From: Comamonadaceae bacterium
Lineage (GTDB): Bacteria > Pseudomonadota > Gammaproteobacteria > Burkholderiales > Burkholderiaceae_C
NCBI GenBank assembly: GCA_947447235.1
Contig: CANFJA010000002.1
Coordinates: 1 to 38,944, forward strand
Length of the DNA: 38,944 nucleotides
Direction of reading: 5' to 3'
Position numbers and translations under genes: made by a program. The notes beneath the pieces were generated by a model. That model was not told where the DNA came from, did not search any database, and saw nothing but the letters and a program-made list of their open reading frames with translations. Positions 21,609 to 31,458 of the stretch are shown piece by piece. Within the stretch, counting starts at the first letter, position 1. The number at the start of each line of letters is the position of its first letter.

Positions 21609-23631
21609 GCGCTGCCTGCTTGAGTGCATCCAAGGCTTGAATCAATTCCTCGTCGTTTTCTAAGCGACGCATGGCTGGCAAGGCCACCAGCAGTCGCTTG
21701 CCATAGCCTGTGGTGACCAAACGGTTGTCACACAAGACCAGCAAGCCTTGATCGGTTTCTCGGCGTATCAACCGCCCTGCCCCTTGTTTCAAGGCCACCA
21801 CGGCCTCCGGCACAAAATAGTCATTGAATGGGCTGCGCCCTTGTGCCTCTAGCCGTTTGCTGCGTGCCTCGACCAAGGGGTCATTGGGCGGTGGGAACGG
21901 CAACTTGTCGATCACCACCAATTGCAGCGCCTCTCCGGGCACATCAAAGCCTTCCCAAAAGGTGGCCGACGCCACCAACACGCAACCGCCCTCAGCGGCC
22001 TGGGCACCTTCGCGAAAACGTGCCATCAAATGGCGCTTGGGCCACTCACCTTGCACCAACACCTCAATGCCACTGCCATCGAGTTGCTGCTTCATCAACT
22101 CACCAATGGCGCGCAAGGCGCGCAAAGTGGTGGTGAGCACCAAAGTGCGTCCGCCTAAGCGACGCACCGCATCACTGGCGAGTTGGGCCACTTGGGCGCT
22201 GTGCGCTGGGTCGTTCGGGCGCACCAGATGGCGCGGCACGTAGACGCTGGCCTGGTTGGGGTAATCAAAGGGGCTGCTGACACGCAGCACCTGGGCCGAC
22301 TCCAGACCACACGGTTCGGTGAACCAAGTCAAGCCGTCGTCGTCCCCCAAGGTGGCAGAGGTGAAGACCCACGCGCGAGGACGCTCGTCCAAGCTGGCGC
22401 CTGGCTTGCCCGTCTCTTGCGGCTTGGCGCAGAGCAACTTGTCACGCACACTTTGCGCGATGTCCAGGGGAGCTTCCATCAAACGCACCTGCGATGCCGT
22501 CACATCCAACCAACGCACCGCCTCTGGTGCACAGGGCTTCAAAAAAGCATCCACTTGTTGTGCGATCTCGGCCACTCGTTCAAACATGCGCACAAAGTCG
22601 GGGGCCAACTCGCTGACGGTCTCCAAAGCCCGCAGGGTTTGCACGCAGGCCGCACCAAGGTCTTGCAGCGCCAAACTCCAGGCCTCAGGGTGAATGCCCT
22701 CTGGGGCTTCGCCGGTCCAGCGCAAGGTGAGTGCGCCTGGACGTTTGCCAGCCACCAAGCGCAGTTCGCGCGTGGCGCGTTCCAGCAAAGACGAAACACC
22801 TTGCCAATCGGCCAAGCCGCGTGCCAACTGCAAGCCGGTGGCCAGCATGTCACGCGTCAAGTCCAGCAGCTGCGCTGTGCCCAACTGATGACCTAAAAAC
22901 TGAACCCCGGTTTCGTTGAGCTGGTGGGCCTCGTCAAATATCACCACGCGCACTGTGGGTAGCAACTCGGCCATGCCAGTTTCACGCACCGCCATGTCGG
23001 CAAAAAACAAATGGTGATTGATCACCACCACATCAGCCCCTAAGGCTTCACGACGCGCTGCATTGACATGACAGCCCTTGAACTTAGGGCACTGCGAACC
23101 CAAACAGTTGTCGCGGCTGGAGGTGATCCATGGAATCAGGGGTGAGCGCTCGTCCAACCCTGGCAACTCAGCCAGGTCGCCGGTGGTTGTGGCATGCGAC
23201 CATGTTTCCACCTTGGCCAACAAATGCACCGAAGTGCGGTCTGGCAGGCTGCTGCTTTGACGCGCCATCTCCAAGCGGTGTGTGCACAAATAGCTGCTGC
23301 GCCCTTTGAGCAAGGCCAGCCGTACCGGCAAATTCAATGCTTGCACCAAACGCGGCAAATCACGCGCAAACAATTGGTCTTGCAAGGCCTTGGTGGCCGT
23401 CGACAGCAACACCCGTTCGCCGCTGAGCAAAGCGGGCACCAAATAGGCAAAGGTTTTGCCCACACCCGTGCCCGCCTCCACCACCAAGCTGCCGCCGTGC
23501 GCCACCACATCGGCCACCGCCAAAGCCATCTCGGTTTGCCCTGCGCGAGGTTGGAACTGCTCGGTGGCGCGCGCCAAAACACCCAGAGGCGCAAACGCCT
23601 CCTGCACCATGTCGCGCAAAGGGTTGTCCAT
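21580..23631 (-). CDS. dinG: ATP-dependent DNA helicase DinG/YoaA type (XPD-like, Fe-S cysteines)
   Basis: 683 aa; Walker A EAGTGVGKTFAYLVP, DNCLGSQCPKFKGC, VIFDEAH, GAGRLIRRETDQGLLVLCDNR. DinG versus YoaA orthology not resolved. Confidence 0.9.
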   Translation of the reverse strand: MDNPLRDMVQEAFAPLGVLARATEQFQPRAGQTEMALAVADVVAHGGSLVVEAGTGVGKTFAYLVPALLSGERVLLSTATKALQDQLFARDLPRLVQALNLPVRLALLKGRSSYLCTHRLEMARQSSSLPDRTSVHLLAKVETWSHATTTGDLAELPGLDERSPLIPWITSSRDNCLGSQCPKFKGCHVNAARREALGADVVVINHHLFFADMAVRETGMAELLPTVRVVIFDEAHQLNETGVQFLGHQLGTAQLLDLTRDMLATGLQLARGLADWQGVSSLLERATRELRLVAGKRPGALTLRWTGEAPEGIHPEAWSLALQDLGAACVQTLRALETVSELAPDFVRMFERVAEIAQQVDAFLKPCAPEAVRWLDVTASQVRLMEAPLDIAQSVRDKLLCAKPQETGKPGASLDERPRAWVFTSATLGDDDGLTWFTEPCGLESAQVLRVSSPFDYPNQASVYVPRHLVRPNDPAHSAQVAQLASDAVRRLGGRTLVLTTTLRALRAIGELMKQQLDGSGIEVLVQGEWPKRHLMARFREGAQAAEGGCVLVASATFWEGFDVPGEALQLVVIDKLPFPPPNDPLVEARSKRLEAQGRSPFNDYFVPEAVVALKQGAGRLIRRETDQGLLVLCDNRLVTTGYGKRLLVALPAMRRLENDEELIQALDALKQAALTTASTRVF

Positions 23632-23837
23632 CAGGCAGGCTCTTTGGGGTCGAGGTCGCGTTCAATCTGATGAATCTGATCGCGCAAGGCCAGTCGACGT
23701 TTTTTCAGGCGACGCAACAACAATTCATCGTGCGGCACCACTTGGCTCAAGCGGTCAATGCTGGCATTTAAATCAGCATGCTCCATGCGCAACTCAATCA
23801 GTTGACGGTCTGGTGAACGCAGGTTTTCAAACGTCAT
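23631..23837 (-). CDS. DUF465/YdcH-like small coiled-coil protein
   Basis: 68 aa; LIELRMEHADLNASIDRLSQVVPHDELLLRRLKKRRLALRDQIHQIERDL. Confidence 0.88.
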   Translation of the reverse strand: MTFENLRSPDRQLIELRMEHADLNASIDRLSQVVPHDELLLRRLKKRRLALRDQIHQIERDLDPKEPA

Positions 23838-24376
23838 CGTGAAGCCCCAGGCGCAGGCAAGGGCGCTGCTGCTGGCTTGGTGCGCTCTCGACGCTTTTGC
23901 TCCAGATTGTCTCGGTGCGCTTGTGCCTCACGTTGTTTTTGTTCATAGGCTTCGCGCTTGCCACCTTGGGCTTCGTGGTCCGCCAGTTTGTCAGCATGGC
24001 GCTGCTCACGATCTTTGGCCTGCTGCAGGACTTGTTCGCGTTCTTGCTGACGCTGTTGCTGTTCGGTTGCACGCTCAGCCATGCGCTGCTTGGCTTGCTC
24101 GGTGTTGATTTGGCGCTCGATGTCTTTGTGCGCCAACTCGTCTTTGCGAAGTTGTGCATTGGCTTGGATTCGCCGATCTCGTGCCTCTATGCGGCAACTC
24201 GTGACATTGAACTCTTGGTAACACAAGCGCATGTCTTGGTTGTAGGTGTCTTCGAGCGCCTGGCGCCGTGCGTCAAGACGCGCGCCTTCGGCCCGACGAT
24301 CTTGCTCGCTGGGCCATTGGGCTTGAACAGCCAACACCCACGCACTGAGCAGCAGACCAAAGAACCGGTGTGTCAT
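23834..24376 (-). CDS. exported Gln/Glu/Arg-rich coiled-coil protein of unknown function
   Basis: 180 aa; N-terminal signal peptide MTHRFFGLLLSAWVLAVQAQ; two cysteines LCYQEFNVTSC; charged helical remainder; ATGA overlaps on both sides. Confidence 0.85.
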   Translation of the reverse strand: MTHRFFGLLLSAWVLAVQAQWPSEQDRRAEGARLDARRQALEDTYNQDMRLCYQEFNVTSCRIEARDRRIQANAQLRKDELAHKDIERQINTEQAKQRMAERATEQQQRQQEREQVLQQAKDREQRHADKLADHEAQGGKREAYEQKQREAQAHRDNLEQKRRERTKPAAAPLPAPGASR

Positions 24377-25470
24377 GTCAGTGCCGTGTCGACGGTGCGA
24401 CGCTCAAGGGCCAAGAACTCGGCCGATTGCATTTCGTTCAAGCGAGACACGGTGCGGGGAAACTCATGCACCAAGGGGCCTTCGGTGTAGAGCTGTTCTG
24501 GTGGGACCGCAGCGGACATGATCAGCTTGACCCGACGGTCATACAACACATCGACCAGCCAAGTGAAGCGCCGTGCTTCACTGGCTTTGTTCACCGGCAT
24601 GTAGGGCACATCGCTGAGCATGACCGTGTGGAACTGGGTGGCGATTTCGAGGTAATCGTTTTGCGAACGTGGGCCACCGCACAGGGCTTTGAAGTCAAAC
24701 CACACCACACCACCGGCGCGACGGCGAGCAGTGATTTCACGCGCCTCGATGTGCAGCACTGGGTCTCCATCTGGGCATTCGGCCAAACGCTGGAAGGTGT
24801 CGGCCATGGCTGCATCGGCCTCAGCACCCAACGGCGTGTGATAAAGGTCCACTTGCTCAAGTACACGACGGCGGTAATCGGTGCCGTTGTCGACATTGAC
24901 CACGTCCAAATTGGCATTGAGCAAATCAATGGCGGGCAAGATGCGGTCACGGTGCATGCCACCCGGATACAGGTCATCCGGCTTGAAGTTGGAGGTGGTG
25001 ACAAAGCCCACACCATGTTCAAACAGGGCTGTGAGCAAGCGGTGCAAGATCATCGCGTCGGTGATCTCGGCCACGTGGAACTCGTCAAAACATATCAGTT
25101 TGTAGCGCTTGGACATTTTTTGCCCTAGCACCTGCAAGGGGTTGGGCGTGCCTTGTAACTCGCGCAACTCGCGATGCACCTCACGCATGAATTCATGAAA
25201 GTGCAAACGCGTTTTGCGCTGAATCGGCACCGCGTCAAAAAAACAATCCATCAAAAAGCTTTTGCCACGCCCTACTCCACCGAACATGTAAACACCGCGA
25301 GGAATGGGTGGTCGATTGACCAGCTTTTTCAGCGTGCTGGAGCGTTTGGTTTTGTAATTTGCCCATTCGTTGGCGCAACGCTCGAGCGCATCGATGGCAC
25401 GCAGTTGAGCGGGGTCGCTTTGAAAGCCGCGGGCTTGGAGTTCTCGTTGGTAGTTTTCATGCACAGACAT
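24373..25470 (-). CDS. zapE: cell division protein ZapE (AFG1-like ATPase)
   Basis: 365 aa; RGVYMFGGVGRGKSFLMDCFF, FDEFHVAEITDAMILHRLL, TSNFKPDDLYPGGMHRDRILPAI. Confidence 0.95.
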   Translation of the reverse strand: MSVHENYQRELQARGFQSDPAQLRAIDALERCANEWANYKTKRSSTLKKLVNRPPIPRGVYMFGGVGRGKSFLMDCFFDAVPIQRKTRLHFHEFMREVHRELRELQGTPNPLQVLGQKMSKRYKLICFDEFHVAEITDAMILHRLLTALFEHGVGFVTTSNFKPDDLYPGGMHRDRILPAIDLLNANLDVVNVDNGTDYRRRVLEQVDLYHTPLGAEADAAMADTFQRLAECPDGDPVLHIEAREITARRRAGGVVWFDFKALCGGPRSQNDYLEIATQFHTVMLSDVPYMPVNKASEARRFTWLVDVLYDRRVKLIMSAAVPPEQLYTEGPLVHEFPRTVSRLNEMQSAEFLALERRTVDTALT

Positions 25471-25542
25471 AGCGGGAGGTATTGTGCCTTGAGCGCTTTG
25501 CAGGTCGAGGCGGAGGGTTGATTGACGCGAACGGTTAAACCC

Positions 25543-25568
25543 AAAAAACCCGCCATCTCTGGCGGGTT
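25543..25568 (-). terminator. intrinsic terminator of the sucA-sucB-lpdA operon
   Basis: Minus strand AACCCGCC-agagat-GGCGGGTTTTTTGGG: 8-bp stem followed by T-run, 28 bp past the lpdA stop. Confidence 0.9.
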
Positions 25569-25596
25569 GTCGTGCGCAGCCTGATACCCCTCAGGC

Positions 25597-27024
25597 TTAA
25601 AAGTTCAGCGTGCGCTTGTCCACGGCCAAGGCCGCTTCTTTGGTGGCTTCGCTCAAAGACGGGTGGGCGTGACAAATGCGTGCGATGTCTTCGGCCGAGG
25701 CCTTGAACTCCATCGCCACCACGGCTTCAGCGATCAGCTCGCTGGCCATCGGGCCCACGATGTGCACACCCAAAATTTCATCGGTCGTGGCATCGGCCAG
25801 CATCTTGACCATGCCCGTGGTGTCGCCCAAGGCGCGGGCGCGGCCATTGGCCAAAAACGGGAAGGTGCCCGCCTTGTAGGCCACGCCGTCGGCCTTGAGT
25901 TGCTGCTCGGTACGTCCCACCCATGCGATTTCAGGACTGGTGTAGATGACCCAAGGGATGGTGTTGAAGTTGACATGCCCGTGTTGACCGGCAATGCGTT
26001 CGGCCACCGCCACGCCCTCTTCTTCGGCTTTGTGGGCCAACATCGGGCCACGCACCACGTCACCCACAGCCCACACGCCAGGCAAATTGGTTTTGCAGTC
26101 ACCATCGACCACGATGGCGCCGCGCTCGTCCACTTGCAGGCCCACAGCCTCAGCGTTCAAGCCCGTGGTGTTGGGCACGCGACCGATGGAGACGATCAGT
26201 TTGTCGGCATCCAGCGTGACGGCTTCGCCTTTGGCATTGGTGTATGCCACCGACACGCCTTTTTTGCCGTTTTTGATCTCGCCCACTTTGACGCCAAGTT
26301 CAATCTTCAAGCCTTGCTTGTCGAAGGCTTTTTTGGCTTCTTTGGCGATTTGTTCGTCGACCGCGCCTAAGAAGGTCGGCAGACCTTCGAGGATGGTGAC
26401 ATCAGCACCCAAGCGGCGCCACACCGAACCCATCTCCAAACCAATCACACCCGAGCCAATCAAGGCCAATTTCTTGGGCACCGCACCGATGCGCAGCGCG
26501 CCGTCGTTGGAGAGCACATTCACTTCGTCAAACGGCACACCGGGCAAGGCACGTGCGCTGGAGCCGGTGGCGATGATGATGTGTTTGCCGGTGATGGACG
26601 CTTCGGCCTTGCCTGCCACTTGGATCTCATAGCCGCCTTCGGCCTTGGCCGCAAAGCTGCCACGGCCGTGGAAAAAAGTGACCTTGTTCTTTTTGAACAG
26701 GTACAAGATGCCGTCGTTGTTTTGCTTCACCACATTGTCCTTGCGGGCAATCATCTTGGTCACATCCATCTTCACGCCGGTGGCGCTGATGCCGTGCTCT
26801 TCAAAGTGGTGGTTGGCATGGTCAAAGTGCTCGCTCGATTGCAGCAAGGCTTTGGAGGGAATGCAGCCCACGTTGGTGCAGGTACCACCAGGGGCTGGGC
26901 CACCGGCGGCGTTTTGCCACTCATCGATACAGGCCACCTGAAAGCCCAGCTGGGCCGCGCGAATGGCGGCAATGTAGCCACCAGGTCCAGCACCGATGAC
27001 GACCACGTCAAATTGATTACTCAT
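25597..27024 (-). CDS. lpdA: dihydrolipoyl dehydrogenase (E3)
   Basis: [27 protein letters not shown]; redox-active [29 protein letters not shown]. Start corrected to 27024. Confidence 0.97.
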   Translation of the reverse strand: MSNQFDVVVIGAGPGGYIAAIRAAQLGFQVACIDEWQNAAGGPAPGGTCTNVGCIPSKALLQSSEHFDHANHHFEEHGISATGVKMDVTKMIARKDNVVKQNNDGILYLFKKNKVTFFHGRGSFAAKAEGGYEIQVAGKAEASITGKHIIIATGSSARALPGVPFDEVNVLSNDGALRIGAVPKKLALIGSGVIGLEMGSVWRRLGADVTILEGLPTFLGAVDEQIAKEAKKAFDKQGLKIELGVKVGEIKNGKKGVSVAYTNAKGEAVTLDADKLIVSIGRVPNTTGLNAEAVGLQVDERGAIVVDGDCKTNLPGVWAVGDVVRGPMLAHKAEEEGVAVAERIAGQHGHVNFNTIPWVIYTSPEIAWVGRTEQQLKADGVAYKAGTFPFLANGRARALGDTTGMVKMLADATTDEILGVHIVGPMASELIAEAVVAMEFKASAEDIARICHAHPSLSEATKEAALAVDKRTLNF

Positions 27025-27047
27025 ATGCGTCCTTTGATGTTTCAAAC

Positions 27048-27121
27048 AACCCGCGGAACTGGCTTTGCCAGGCCGCTGGGTTGGTCCCCTCGCGGGGGGA
27101 TTCGGCGACACGCAGTGCGCC
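27048..27121. repeat. three-hairpin palindromic element between sucB and lpdA (REP-like candidate)
   Basis: AACCC-GCGG-aa-CTGGC-ttt-GCCAG-g-CCGC-t-GGGTT (27048-27082); TCCCC-tcgcgg-GGGGA (27085-27100); GGCG-a-CAC-gca-GTG-CGCC (27104-27121). Confidence 0.6.
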
Positions 27122-27135
27122 GTAAACGGGGGTGG

Positions 27136-28374
27136 TTAGATGTCAAACAACAGACGGGCTGGGTCTTCCAGCGCTTCTTTCATGGCGACCAAGCCCAACA
27201 CGGCTTCGCGACCGTCGATGATGCGGTGGTCATAGGACATGGCGAAGTAATTCATGGGGCGAACCACCACTTGGCCGTTTTCCACCATGGCGCGGTCTTT
27301 GGTGGCGTGCACGCCCAAAATGGCCGACTGAGGTGGGTTGATGATGGGGGTCGACATCATCGAGCCGAAGGTGCCACCGTTGCTGATGGAGAAAGTGCCG
27401 CCAGTCATCTCTTCCATGCCCAACTTGCCATCTTTGGCTTTGGCGCCGAATTCCGCAATCTTTTTCTCGATGTCGGCAAAGCTCATTTGGTCCGCGTTGC
27501 GCAAAATTGGCACCACCAAACCACGGGGTGAACCCACGGCAATGCCGATGTCAAAGTAGCCGTGGTACACGATGTCATTGCCATCGACCGAAGCATTCAA
27601 GACAGGGAACTTCTTCAAGGCATGCACAGCTGCTTTGACGAAAAAGCTCATGAAGCCGAGCTTGACGCCGTGTTCTTTTTCGAAACGCTCTTGCATGCGC
27701 TTGCGCATCTCCATGACCGGGGCCATGTTGATTTCGTTGAAGGTGGTCAAGATGGCGTTGGTCGACTGCGACTGCAACAGACGCTCTGCCACGCGGGCAC
27801 GCAGACGTGTCATGGGCACGCGCTGCTCAGGACGGTCGCCCAAGTTCACCGCCACGGGAGAAGCCACTTGCGGCAAGGCCTTGGTGGGTGCGCCCGTCGG
27901 AATGACGCTGGGTGCAGCCACGGCAGCCAACACATCACCTTTGGTGACGCGGCCGTCTTTGCCCGTGCCAGACACCGAGCCAGCGGCCAGGTGGTTGTCG
28001 GCCATCAGCTTGGCAGCAGCAGGCATGGCCACACCGGCCTTGCTGGTAGATGCAGCAGCGGCTGCGGCCACAGGTGCCGCAGCAACTGGGGCGGCGACAG
28101 ATGCGGCGGCGGGCGCAGCAGCAGCCACTTTGCCATCGGTGTCGATGCGGGCGATGAGCTGCTCGGCGGCCACGGTGCCGCCGTCGGCCACCAAAATTTC
28201 AGACAAAACACCTGCGGCCGGTGCAGGCACTTCCAGCACCACCTTGTCGGTTTCGATGTCGATCAGGATTTCATCCGCCGCAACCGTGTCACCGACTTTC
28301 TTTTTCCACTGCAGCATGGTGGCCTCGGCCACGGACTCGGACAACTGAGGAACTTTGACTTCTACGATAGCCAT
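27136..28374 (-). CDS. sucB: 2-oxoglutarate dehydrogenase E2, dihydrolipoyllysine-residue succinyltransferase
   Basis: [29 protein letters not shown]...[15 protein letters not shown] (lipoyl domain), Ala-rich linker, C-terminal [17 protein letters not shown]. Start corrected to 28374. Confidence 0.97.
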   Translation of the reverse strand: MAIVEVKVPQLSESVAEATMLQWKKKVGDTVAADEILIDIETDKVVLEVPAPAAGVLSEILVADGGTVAAEQLIARIDTDGKVAAAAPAAASVAAPVAAAPVAAAAAASTSKAGVAMPAAAKLMADNHLAAGSVSGTGKDGRVTKGDVLAAVAAPSVIPTGAPTKALPQVASPVAVNLGDRPEQRVPMTRLRARVAERLLQSQSTNAILTTFNEINMAPVMEMRKRMQERFEKEHGVKLGFMSFFVKAAVHALKKFPVLNASVDGNDIVYHGYFDIGIAVGSPRGLVVPILRNADQMSFADIEKKIAEFGAKAKDGKLGMEEMTGGTFSISNGGTFGSMMSTPIINPPQSAILGVHATKDRAMVENGQVVVRPMNYFAMSYDHRIIDGREAVLGLVAMKEALEDPARLLFDI

Positions 28375-28416
28375 ATGAATTCTTTCTGTATTTATTTCGT
28401 TGTTCTTGGACAAGAT

Positions 28417-31281
28417 TTACTTGGTCAGCACAAAGCCTTTGAGCTTGCCAAACGCGCCTTCAACCAGCGCTTTTTGTTGCTCTTGGTGCAGGTGCGAGTA
28501 ACCCACGGCAGGCGACGCTGATGCCGCACGACCTGAATAGCCCAGTTTTTGGCCTGCGTTCATGTTTTCATGGATGTAGTGCTGCACAAAGAACCAGGCG
28601 CCCTGGTTTTGTGGCTCGTCTTGTGTCCACACCAATTCAGTGAGGTTGGGGTACTTCTTGAGTTCGGCCGCAAAGGCTTTGTGGGGGAAGGGATAGAGCT
28701 GTTCCACGCGCAAGATCGCCACGTCGTCAGCACCCAGCTCTTCGCGCTTTTTCACCAAGTCGTAGTACACCTTGCCAGAGCACGCCAACACGCGCTTGAC
28801 TTTGTCGGCCTTGAGCGCTTTGCTCTCAGGGATCACGGTCTGGAAGCTGCCCTTGGTGAATTCAGACACCGGCGATGTGGCGTCTTTGTTACGCAACAGC
28901 GACTTGGGTGTGAAGATGATCAAAGGCTTGCGCAAGTCGCGCACCATCTGGCGGCGCAACACGTGGAAGATCTGGCTGGCCGTGGTGGGCTGCACGATCT
29001 GCATGTTGGTGTCAGCCGCCAATTGCATGAAACGCTCCAGACGGGCCGAGCTGTGCTCTGGGCCCTGGCCTTCGTAGCCGTGCGGCAGCATCAAGGTCAA
29101 GCCGTTGACGCGGCCCCACTTGACTTCGCCCGAGGCGATGAACTGGTCGATCACCACTTGTGCGCCGTTGGCAAAGTCACCGAACTGGGCTTCCCAGATC
29201 ACCAAGGTGTTGGGATCGTTGGAGGCGTAGCCGTATTCAAAGCCCAACACAGCTTCTTCTGACAAGATCGAGTCGATCACGACAAAAGGTGCCTGTTTGT
29301 CGGCCACGTTTTGCAGCGCCACATAGGTGCCTGTGTCCCACTTTTCACGCTTTTGGTCGTGAATCACGGCATGGCGGTGGGTGAAGGTGCCTCGACCGCA
29401 GTCTTCGCCGGACAAACGCACCGGGTAGCCGCTGGCCACCAAGGAGGCAAAAGCCATGTGCTCGCCCATGCCCCAGTCGACCGGAATCTCACCACGACCC
29501 ATCGCGGCGCGGTCGTCGTACACCTTCTTCACCAACTGGTGCGGGGTGACAGACTCAGGAATGGTGGTGACGCGTTCGGCCAAGCGTTTCCACTCGGCCA
29601 TGGGGATGGCAGTGTCGCCCGCGTCGGTCCACTTCTTGCCCAAGAAAGGCGCCCAGTCCACGGTGAACTTGGTTTTGAAGTTGGTCAGCACGGGATCGGT
29701 GGTGTTCTTGCCGGCGTCCAAAGCGGCGCGGTAAGTTTTGACCATCTCGTCACCCAAGCCGTCGCCCAAGCCTTGGGCGGCCAGTTTGTCGGCGAATAAT
29801 TTACGGGTACCAGGGTGTGCTGTGATTTTTTTGTACATCAGCGGCTGGGTCAGCGCGGGGGTGTCTTGCTCGTTGTGGCCCAACTTGCGGAAGCACACGA
29901 TGTCGACCACCACGTCCTTGCGGAAGGTCATGCGGTATTCCAGCGCCAGCTGCGTGGCCAACACCACGGTCTCAGGATCATCGGAGTTGACGTGCAAGAC
30001 CGGGGCTTCGACCATCTTGACGATGTCGGTACAGAACACGCTCGAGCGCATGTCGCGTGGGTCCGAGGTGGTGAAACCGATTTGGTTGTTGATGATGATG
30101 TGCACCGTGCCGCCCGTGGAATAACCACGGGTTTGGGCCAAGGCAAAGGTTTCTTGGTTGACACCTTGACCACCGAAAGCGGCGTCGCCGTGCACCAACA
30201 CGGGCAACACTTGGTTGCCTAAAGGGTCGTCGCGACGGTCCATGCGTGCGCGCACAGAGCCTTCCACCACGGGGTTGACGATTTCCAGGTGAGACGGGTT
30301 GAACGCCAGAGACAAATGCACCGGGCCACCGGCGGTGCTCACGTCGGAGCTGAAGCCTTGGTGGTACTTCACGTCACCTGCAGGCAGCTCTTCGGGGGCG
30401 GTGTGGTCGAACTCGGCAAACAAGTCTGCGGGCAATTTGCCCATGGTGTTGACCAACACGTTCAGGCGGCCACGGTGGGCCATGCCGATCACCACTTCTT
30501 GCACGCCCTTGGCGCCAGCGAGCTGGATCAGTTCATCCATGGATGCAATGAAGCTCTCACCCCCTTCGAGCGAGAAGCGCTTTTGACCGACGTACTTGGT
30601 GTGCAAGTAGCGCTCTAAGCCTTCTGCGGCGGTCAAGCGATCGAGGATGTGTTTTTTCTGGTCGACATTGAAGTTGGGCTTGCTGCGGATGCTTTCCAAC
30701 TTTTGCTGCCACCAACGCTTTTCAGCTTGGTCGGTGGCGTACATGTACTCGGCGCCCAAGGTGCCGCAGTAGGTTTCGCGCAGCGCATTGAGCAACTCGC
30801 GCAAAGACATGTTGTTTTTGCCAAAGAAGGTGTTGCTGGTGTCGAACACAGTTTCTTGGTCGGCATCGGTGAAGCCGTAAAACGCAGGGTCGAGGTCTGG
30901 AATGGCCGGGCGCTCGGTGCGCTTCAAGGGATCAAGGTCAGCCCAGCGTTGGCCGACGTTGCGGTAAGCGGCAATGAGTTGCTGTGCGGCGGTGCGCTTG
31001 CGGCCCATTTCGGCATCGGCGCTGGCCATGACGACCTTGGTGCCGCCCGCTTTGGCGCGCTCGGCAAAGGCATTGATGACGGGCATGTGGGGCACGTCTT
31101 TGGCATGGCTGCCGTCAGCGGCGGGCACGTGCTGCAGGGCATCGAAGTATTCACGCCAAGAATCTGGGACGCTGCCGGGGTTGGCCAGGTAGTTCTCGTA
31201 CATCTCTTCGACGTACGGGGCATTGCCCCCGAACAAATAGGTGTTGCCTGAATAGGCTTGGTAGACGTTTGTCTCGCTCAT
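28417..31281 (-). CDS. sucA: 2-oxoglutarate dehydrogenase E1
   Basis: 954 aa; GMAHRGRLNVLVNTMGK, TDIVKMVEAPVLHVNSDDPE, YGYASNDPNTLVIWEAQFGDFANGAQVVIDQFI. Confidence 0.98.
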   Translation of the reverse strand: MSETNVYQAYSGNTYLFGGNAPYVEEMYENYLANPGSVPDSWREYFDALQHVPAADGSHAKDVPHMPVINAFAERAKAGGTKVVMASADAEMGRKRTAAQQLIAAYRNVGQRWADLDPLKRTERPAIPDLDPAFYGFTDADQETVFDTSNTFFGKNNMSLRELLNALRETYCGTLGAEYMYATDQAEKRWWQQKLESIRSKPNFNVDQKKHILDRLTAAEGLERYLHTKYVGQKRFSLEGGESFIASMDELIQLAGAKGVQEVVIGMAHRGRLNVLVNTMGKLPADLFAEFDHTAPEELPAGDVKYHQGFSSDVSTAGGPVHLSLAFNPSHLEIVNPVVEGSVRARMDRRDDPLGNQVLPVLVHGDAAFGGQGVNQETFALAQTRGYSTGGTVHIIINNQIGFTTSDPRDMRSSVFCTDIVKMVEAPVLHVNSDDPETVVLATQLALEYRMTFRKDVVVDIVCFRKLGHNEQDTPALTQPLMYKKITAHPGTRKLFADKLAAQGLGDGLGDEMVKTYRAALDAGKNTTDPVLTNFKTKFTVDWAPFLGKKWTDAGDTAIPMAEWKRLAERVTTIPESVTPHQLVKKVYDDRAAMGRGEIPVDWGMGEHMAFASLVASGYPVRLSGEDCGRGTFTHRHAVIHDQKREKWDTGTYVALQNVADKQAPFVVIDSILSEEAVLGFEYGYASNDPNTLVIWEAQFGDFANGAQVVIDQFIASGEVKWGRVNGLTLMLPHGYEGQGPEHSSARLERFMQLAADTNMQIVQPTTASQIFHVLRRQMVRDLRKPLIIFTPKSLLRNKDATSPVSEFTKGSFQTVIPESKALKADKVKRVLACSGKVYYDLVKKREELGADDVAILRVEQLYPFPHKAFAAELKKYPNLTELVWTQDEPQNQGAWFFVQHYIHENMNAGQKLGYSGRAASASPAVGYSHLHQEQQKALVEGAFGKLKGFVLTK

Positions 31282-31392
31282 TGCGCTGACCTCCGTTCCC
31301 CTTCAGGGAACATTAGCTGGTTGAAAAAAACCTTCCGCGACACGGCTGAACCGATTGGCGGATGCGTTAGTGGCTGGAAGGGCCTGAAAACA
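31282..31392 (-). ncRNA. structured 5' leader of sucA, candidate sucA RNA motif
   Basis: Minus strand: CCUUCC (31381-31376) can pair with GGAAGG (31336-31331), followed by U7; terminal hairpin GUUCCC-UGAAG-GGGAAC (31311-31295) directly before SD GGAGG (31294-31290). A sucA RNA motif upstream of sucA in Burkholderiales is established in the literature; the match here is by context and structure only. Confidence 0.6.
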
Positions 31393-31398
31393 CCCATC

Positions 31399-31407
31399 AT
31401 TGTGCCA
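31399..31407 (-). promoter_or_regulatory. putative extended -10 of sucA promoter
   Basis: Minus strand TGgCACAAT, about 110 nt upstream of the sucA start. Confidence 0.35.
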
Positions 31408-31458
31408 TCGATCTGCGGCTTGCCCGCGATCTTTATTTGGGCTGGTTTGGGCCAGCTG

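Noticed and set aside
26581-27531. 316 aa plus-strand ORF spanning the sucB-lpdA junction
   Set aside because: Antisense to lpdA and sucB; repetitive His/Gly/Val composition, no supporting start region.
28030-28130. Low-complexity GC-rich repeat
   Set aside because: Explained by the Ala/Pro-rich flexible linker of the E2 subunit, not a separate repeat element.
27562-28521. 319 aa plus-strand ORF antisense to sucB
   Set aside because: Shadow frame; Gly/Arg/Ser-rich part merely reflects the Ala-rich linker codons of E2.
31441-31456. GCTGG-tttggg-CCAGC hairpin after prpE as terminator
   Set aside because: Short stem and no U-tract on the minus strand; not a convincing intrinsic terminator.
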